From: an uncultured Clostridia bacterium
Lineage (GTDB): Bacteria; Bacillota; Clostridia; Oscillospirales; Ruminococcaceae
Assembly: GCA_937901465.1 (NCBI GenBank)
Contig: CALGTU010000075.1
Coordinates: 1-6,187, forward strand
Reading direction: 5' to 3'
DNA: 6,187 nt
Shown here: piece by piece, positions 4,561-6,187 of the stretch
How the letters are laid out: every line of letters begins with the position of its first letter
Position numbering within the stretch: the first letter of the stretch is position 1
Notes under the pieces: model-generated
Seen by the model: the letters and a program-made list of their open reading frames with translations, nothing else
What the model was told of the DNA's origin: nothing
The model's database searches: none
Program-made: the position numbers and the translations under genes

Positions 4561-5925
4561 CTATATTTTTTCAAATGCCTGTTTCAGATCAGAAACCGCT
4601 ATTATTTCTATTTTATGTTTTCCCTTTTCTATATTCTTTTCAGAACTTTTAGGAATAATGCATTTCGTAAAACCGAGTCTTTCAGCTTCGGCAATACGCT
4701 GATTTATATGTGATACACTGCGGAGTTCTCCGCCGAGCCCTATCTCTCCTATCGCGATAAGAGAATTATCTAGCGGTTTATCTATTATTCCCGAATAGAG
4801 AGCAAGTGCAACAGGAAGGTCGGCAGAGGGTTCATCGAGGCGAAGACCGCCTATTACATTTATAAATACATCTAATGTTCCGAAGAAAAGCCCTGCTCTT
4901 TTTTCAAGAACGGCAAGAATAATTGAAAGTCTTGAAAAATCAAAGCCTGTTGCTGTTCTTCTTGGCGACGAAAACCCGCTTTTCACAGAAAGTGCCTGAA
5001 CTTCAGCGAGAACAGGACGCGAGCCTTCCATAACACAGGCAACGCATGTTCCCGAAACATCTAATGGTCTTCCCGATAAAAGCATTTCGGAAGGATTTTC
5101 AACTTCTGAAAGGCCTGTATCCTTCATTTCAAAAACGCCTATTTCGTTTGTTGAACCATAACGGTTTTTAACCGCTCTGAGTATTCTGTAAGAAAGATTA
5201 CGATCGCCTTCAAAATGAAGAACTGCATCTACTATATGTTCCATAACCTTAGGGCCCGCTATCGCACCGTCTTTATTCACATGTCCCACTATAATTATGG
5301 GAATTTCTTCTTCCTTAGCGGTATGCATGAAAAGGTTTGTGCATTCTCTCACCTGAGTTATGCTTCCCGGGCTTGAGGGAAGAGATGAAATTGCCATTGT
5401 CTGAATAGAGTCGATAATAACAATTTCGGGTTTTTCGGAAGAAATAGTATCGCTTACCGCTTCGGCATCGGTAACGGATAAAAGATAAAGATTTTCTGTA
5501 TTTACGCCAAGTCTTTGTGCTCTTATCTTTATCTGTCTTACACTTTCTTCTCCCGATACATAAAGGATTGTATGGTCATCGCCGAAATACTGACATATCT
5601 GTAAGAGAAGTGTCGATTTGCCTATTCCGGGTTCACCGCCCAACAGCACAAGCGAACCAGGTACAAGCCCTCCGCCAAGCACACGGTTCAGTTCACCGTC
5701 GCCCATGTCTATGCGAGGAAGCGCATCGGCCGCAACATCATCGATAAGCACCGGTTGCGACTGAAAGGCATTGCCGCCTGCAGATGTGGCGCGCGAAGCA
5801 GGGGTATTGCGTACAACCTTCTCTACAAAGCTGTTCCATGCACCGCAGGCCGGGCATTTACCGGCCCACTTAGGAGATTCGTAACCACAATCGTTACACA
5901 GAAATATTGTTTTTTCCTTTGCCAT
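4561..5925 (-). CDS. radA: DNA repair protein RadA (Sms)
   Basis: RecA-related hexameric ATPase that drives branch migration and helps resolve recombination intermediates in the cytoplasm. The 454 residues match the usual family length. They include an N-terminal zinc finger C10-x2-C13 and C24-x2-C27 (with YESPKWAGKCPACGAW), Walker A GEPGIGKS (97-104) and Walker B IVIIDS (168-173). The RadA-specific KNRYGS motif (253-258) follows, and then the Lon-like C-terminal domain (about 290-454) with NVIGGLRLDEPSADLPVA and GEIGLGGELR (393-402). The start is the ATG at 5925, giving MAKEKTIFLCNDCGYESP, a standard N-terminus. No ribosome binding site is visible upstream, and a possible promoter lies only five bases away. 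The first 95 or so codons are about 58% GC and use only CGN for Arg; the rest falls to about 40% GC with AGA dominant. Downstream is a strong terminator. Identity is certain. Confidence 0.98.
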   Translation of the reverse strand: MAKEKTIFLCNDCGYESPKWAGKCPACGAWNSFVEKVVRNTPASRATSAGGNAFQSQPVLIDDVAADALPRIDMGDGELNRVLGGGLVPGSLVLLGGEPGIGKSTLLLQICQYFGDDHTILYVSGEESVRQIKIRAQRLGVNTENLYLLSVTDAEAVSDTISSEKPEIVIIDSIQTMAISSLPSSPGSITQVRECTNLFMHTAKEEEIPIIIVGHVNKDGAIAGPKVMEHIVDAVLHFEGDRNLSYRILRAVKNRYGSTNEIGVFEMKDTGLSEVENPSEMLLSGRPLDVSGTCVACVMEGSRPVLAEVQALSVKSGFSSPRRTATGFDFSRLSIILAVLEKRAGLFFGTLDVFINVIGGLRLDEPSADLPVALALYSGIIDKPLDNSLIAIGEIGLGGELRSVSHINQRIAEAERLGFTKCIIPKSSEKNIEKGKHKIEIIAVSDLKQAFEKI

Positions 5926-5930
5926 ATTTT

Positions 5931-5959
5931 AATATCAAGCAATTTAACAAAAGCCCCAA
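5931..5959 (-). promoter_or_regulatory. Possible promoter giving a leaderless radA transcript
   Basis: On the minus strand TTGGGG (5959-5954), a 17-base spacer and GATATT (5936-5931) form a modest housekeeping-type promoter. The -10 ends five bases before the radA ATG, so transcription would begin at or next to the start codon. That would agree with the lack of any Shine-Dalgarno sequence. Both hexamers are imperfect. Confidence 0.3.
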
Positions 5960-5980
5960 ACACCATTTGTGTTACGCGAG

Positions 5981-6053
5981 TGTCATCCTAAATGAAATGA
6001 AGGATCTCTGCATAATGCGATAACAGAGATATTTCGCTACGCTCAATATGACA
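5981..6053. repeat. Imperfect palindromic intergenic repeat (TGTCATCCT...AATATGACA type)
   Basis: Two 30-base arms, 5981-6010 and 6024-6053, flank a 13-base loop. The outer six bases (TGTCAT/ATGACA) and inner seven (ATCTCTG/CAGAGAT) pair perfectly. The middle is diverged, mostly by transitions: one arm has AAATGAAATGAAGG where the other's complement has GAGCGTAGCGAAAT. The pattern matches the widespread family of small dispersed palindromes with GTCAT-CCTGAGCGAAG-like arms seen between genes in many bacteria. That recognition is from memory. It could fold as a hairpin in RNA from either strand. Confidence 0.75.
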
Positions 6054-6099
6054 AATCACATCTAACCAACATATATTTATCAAAGTTGATTAAAAAGGT

Positions 6100-6187
6100 A
6101 CGAGTTCAAGGCTTGCGAAGCCAAACAAAACCGCAGTTTACTAAACGTAAATGAGGATTTTGTTGGCAAGCGTAACGACGAAATCGT
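6100..6187. repeat. Second, unrelated long imperfect palindrome at the window end
   Basis: Left arm about 6100-6141 and right arm about 6147-6187 pair around a short loop near 6142-6146. The outer ends are ACGAGTTC and GAAATCGT (7 of 8 pair). GCCAAACAAAACC pairs with GGATTTTGTTGGC allowing one extra base, and the inner GTTTAC pairs with GTAAAT with one G-U pair. The left arm also contains its own small hairpin GGCTT-GCG-AAGCC (6110-6122). It has no similarity to the neighbouring palindrome. The outer pair coincides with the last base of the window, so it may continue. Confidence 0.65.

Noticed and set aside
5517..5991. Plus-strand open frames of 76 and 78 codons over the 5' end of radA
   Set aside because: They are shadows of the GC-rich radA N-terminal region, where stop codons are rare in every frame.
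6152..6187. Short ATG-initiated frame running off the right edge
   Set aside because: It lies entirely within an arm of the terminal palindrome and has no proper ribosome binding site.
5981..6187. CRISPR array, attenuator or riboswitch in the right-hand intergenic region
   Set aside because: There are no repeated units with spacers, the two palindromes are unrelated to each other, and no known riboswitch core is recognisable.

Overview
The window looks like a low-to-moderate GC Gram-positive anaerobe of the class Clostridia, possibly a gut Oscillospiraceae or Ruminococcaceae relative. The signs are a ClpC-type Clp ATPase, a RadA/Sms protein, AGGAGG-type ribosome binding sites with several TTG starts, AGA/ATA/CTT-rich codon use, and gut-Firmicutes-like intergenic palindromes. 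This placement is inference from style; no marker gene gives a firm taxon.

Layout. From 1 to about 2015 on the minus strand is a ClpC-like AAA+ unfoldase whose C-terminus runs off the left edge. A divergent intergenic region (2016-2205) carries its likely promoter and a 9-bp direct repeat. On the plus strand, 2206-2367 encodes a 53-residue membrane-anchored peptide with a Cys-Gly-Cys-Asn repeat tail. A bidirectional terminator (2388-2426) separates it from a convergent minus-strand pair: a very short HlyD/MacA-like adaptor (4275-3631) followed by a MacB/FtsX-type permease (3611-2427). No ATPase gene accompanies this pair. A 50-residue Cys-rich protein lies on the plus strand at 4403-4555. The terminator of the next gene, radA (minus, 5925-4561), is embedded in its 3' end. 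Upstream of radA are two different palindromic repeats (5981-6053 and 6100-6187).

How the parts may work together. ClpC (protein unfolding and degradation with ClpP) and RadA (branch migration in recombination repair) are housekeeping functions that often neighbour each other in Firmicutes as ctsR-mcsA-mcsB-clpC-radA. Here radA lies upstream of clpC with a partial export system and two small Cys-rich proteins between them, so the standard arrangement is broken. The adaptor and permease form a compact operon, presumably for efflux or for extracytoplasmic signalling, and need an ATPase encoded elsewhere.

The most notable signals are these. Base and codon use change abruptly inside both clpC (around 370-410) and radA (around 5620-5640), each at a highly conserved motif, so the window may be a recombination mosaic or a chimeric assembly. 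The ClpC lacks the middle domain. The adaptor lacks its lipoyl and hairpin domains. The 53-residue Cys-repeat peptide is of unknown function. I see no CRISPR array, tRNA, rRNA, transposase or phage gene.
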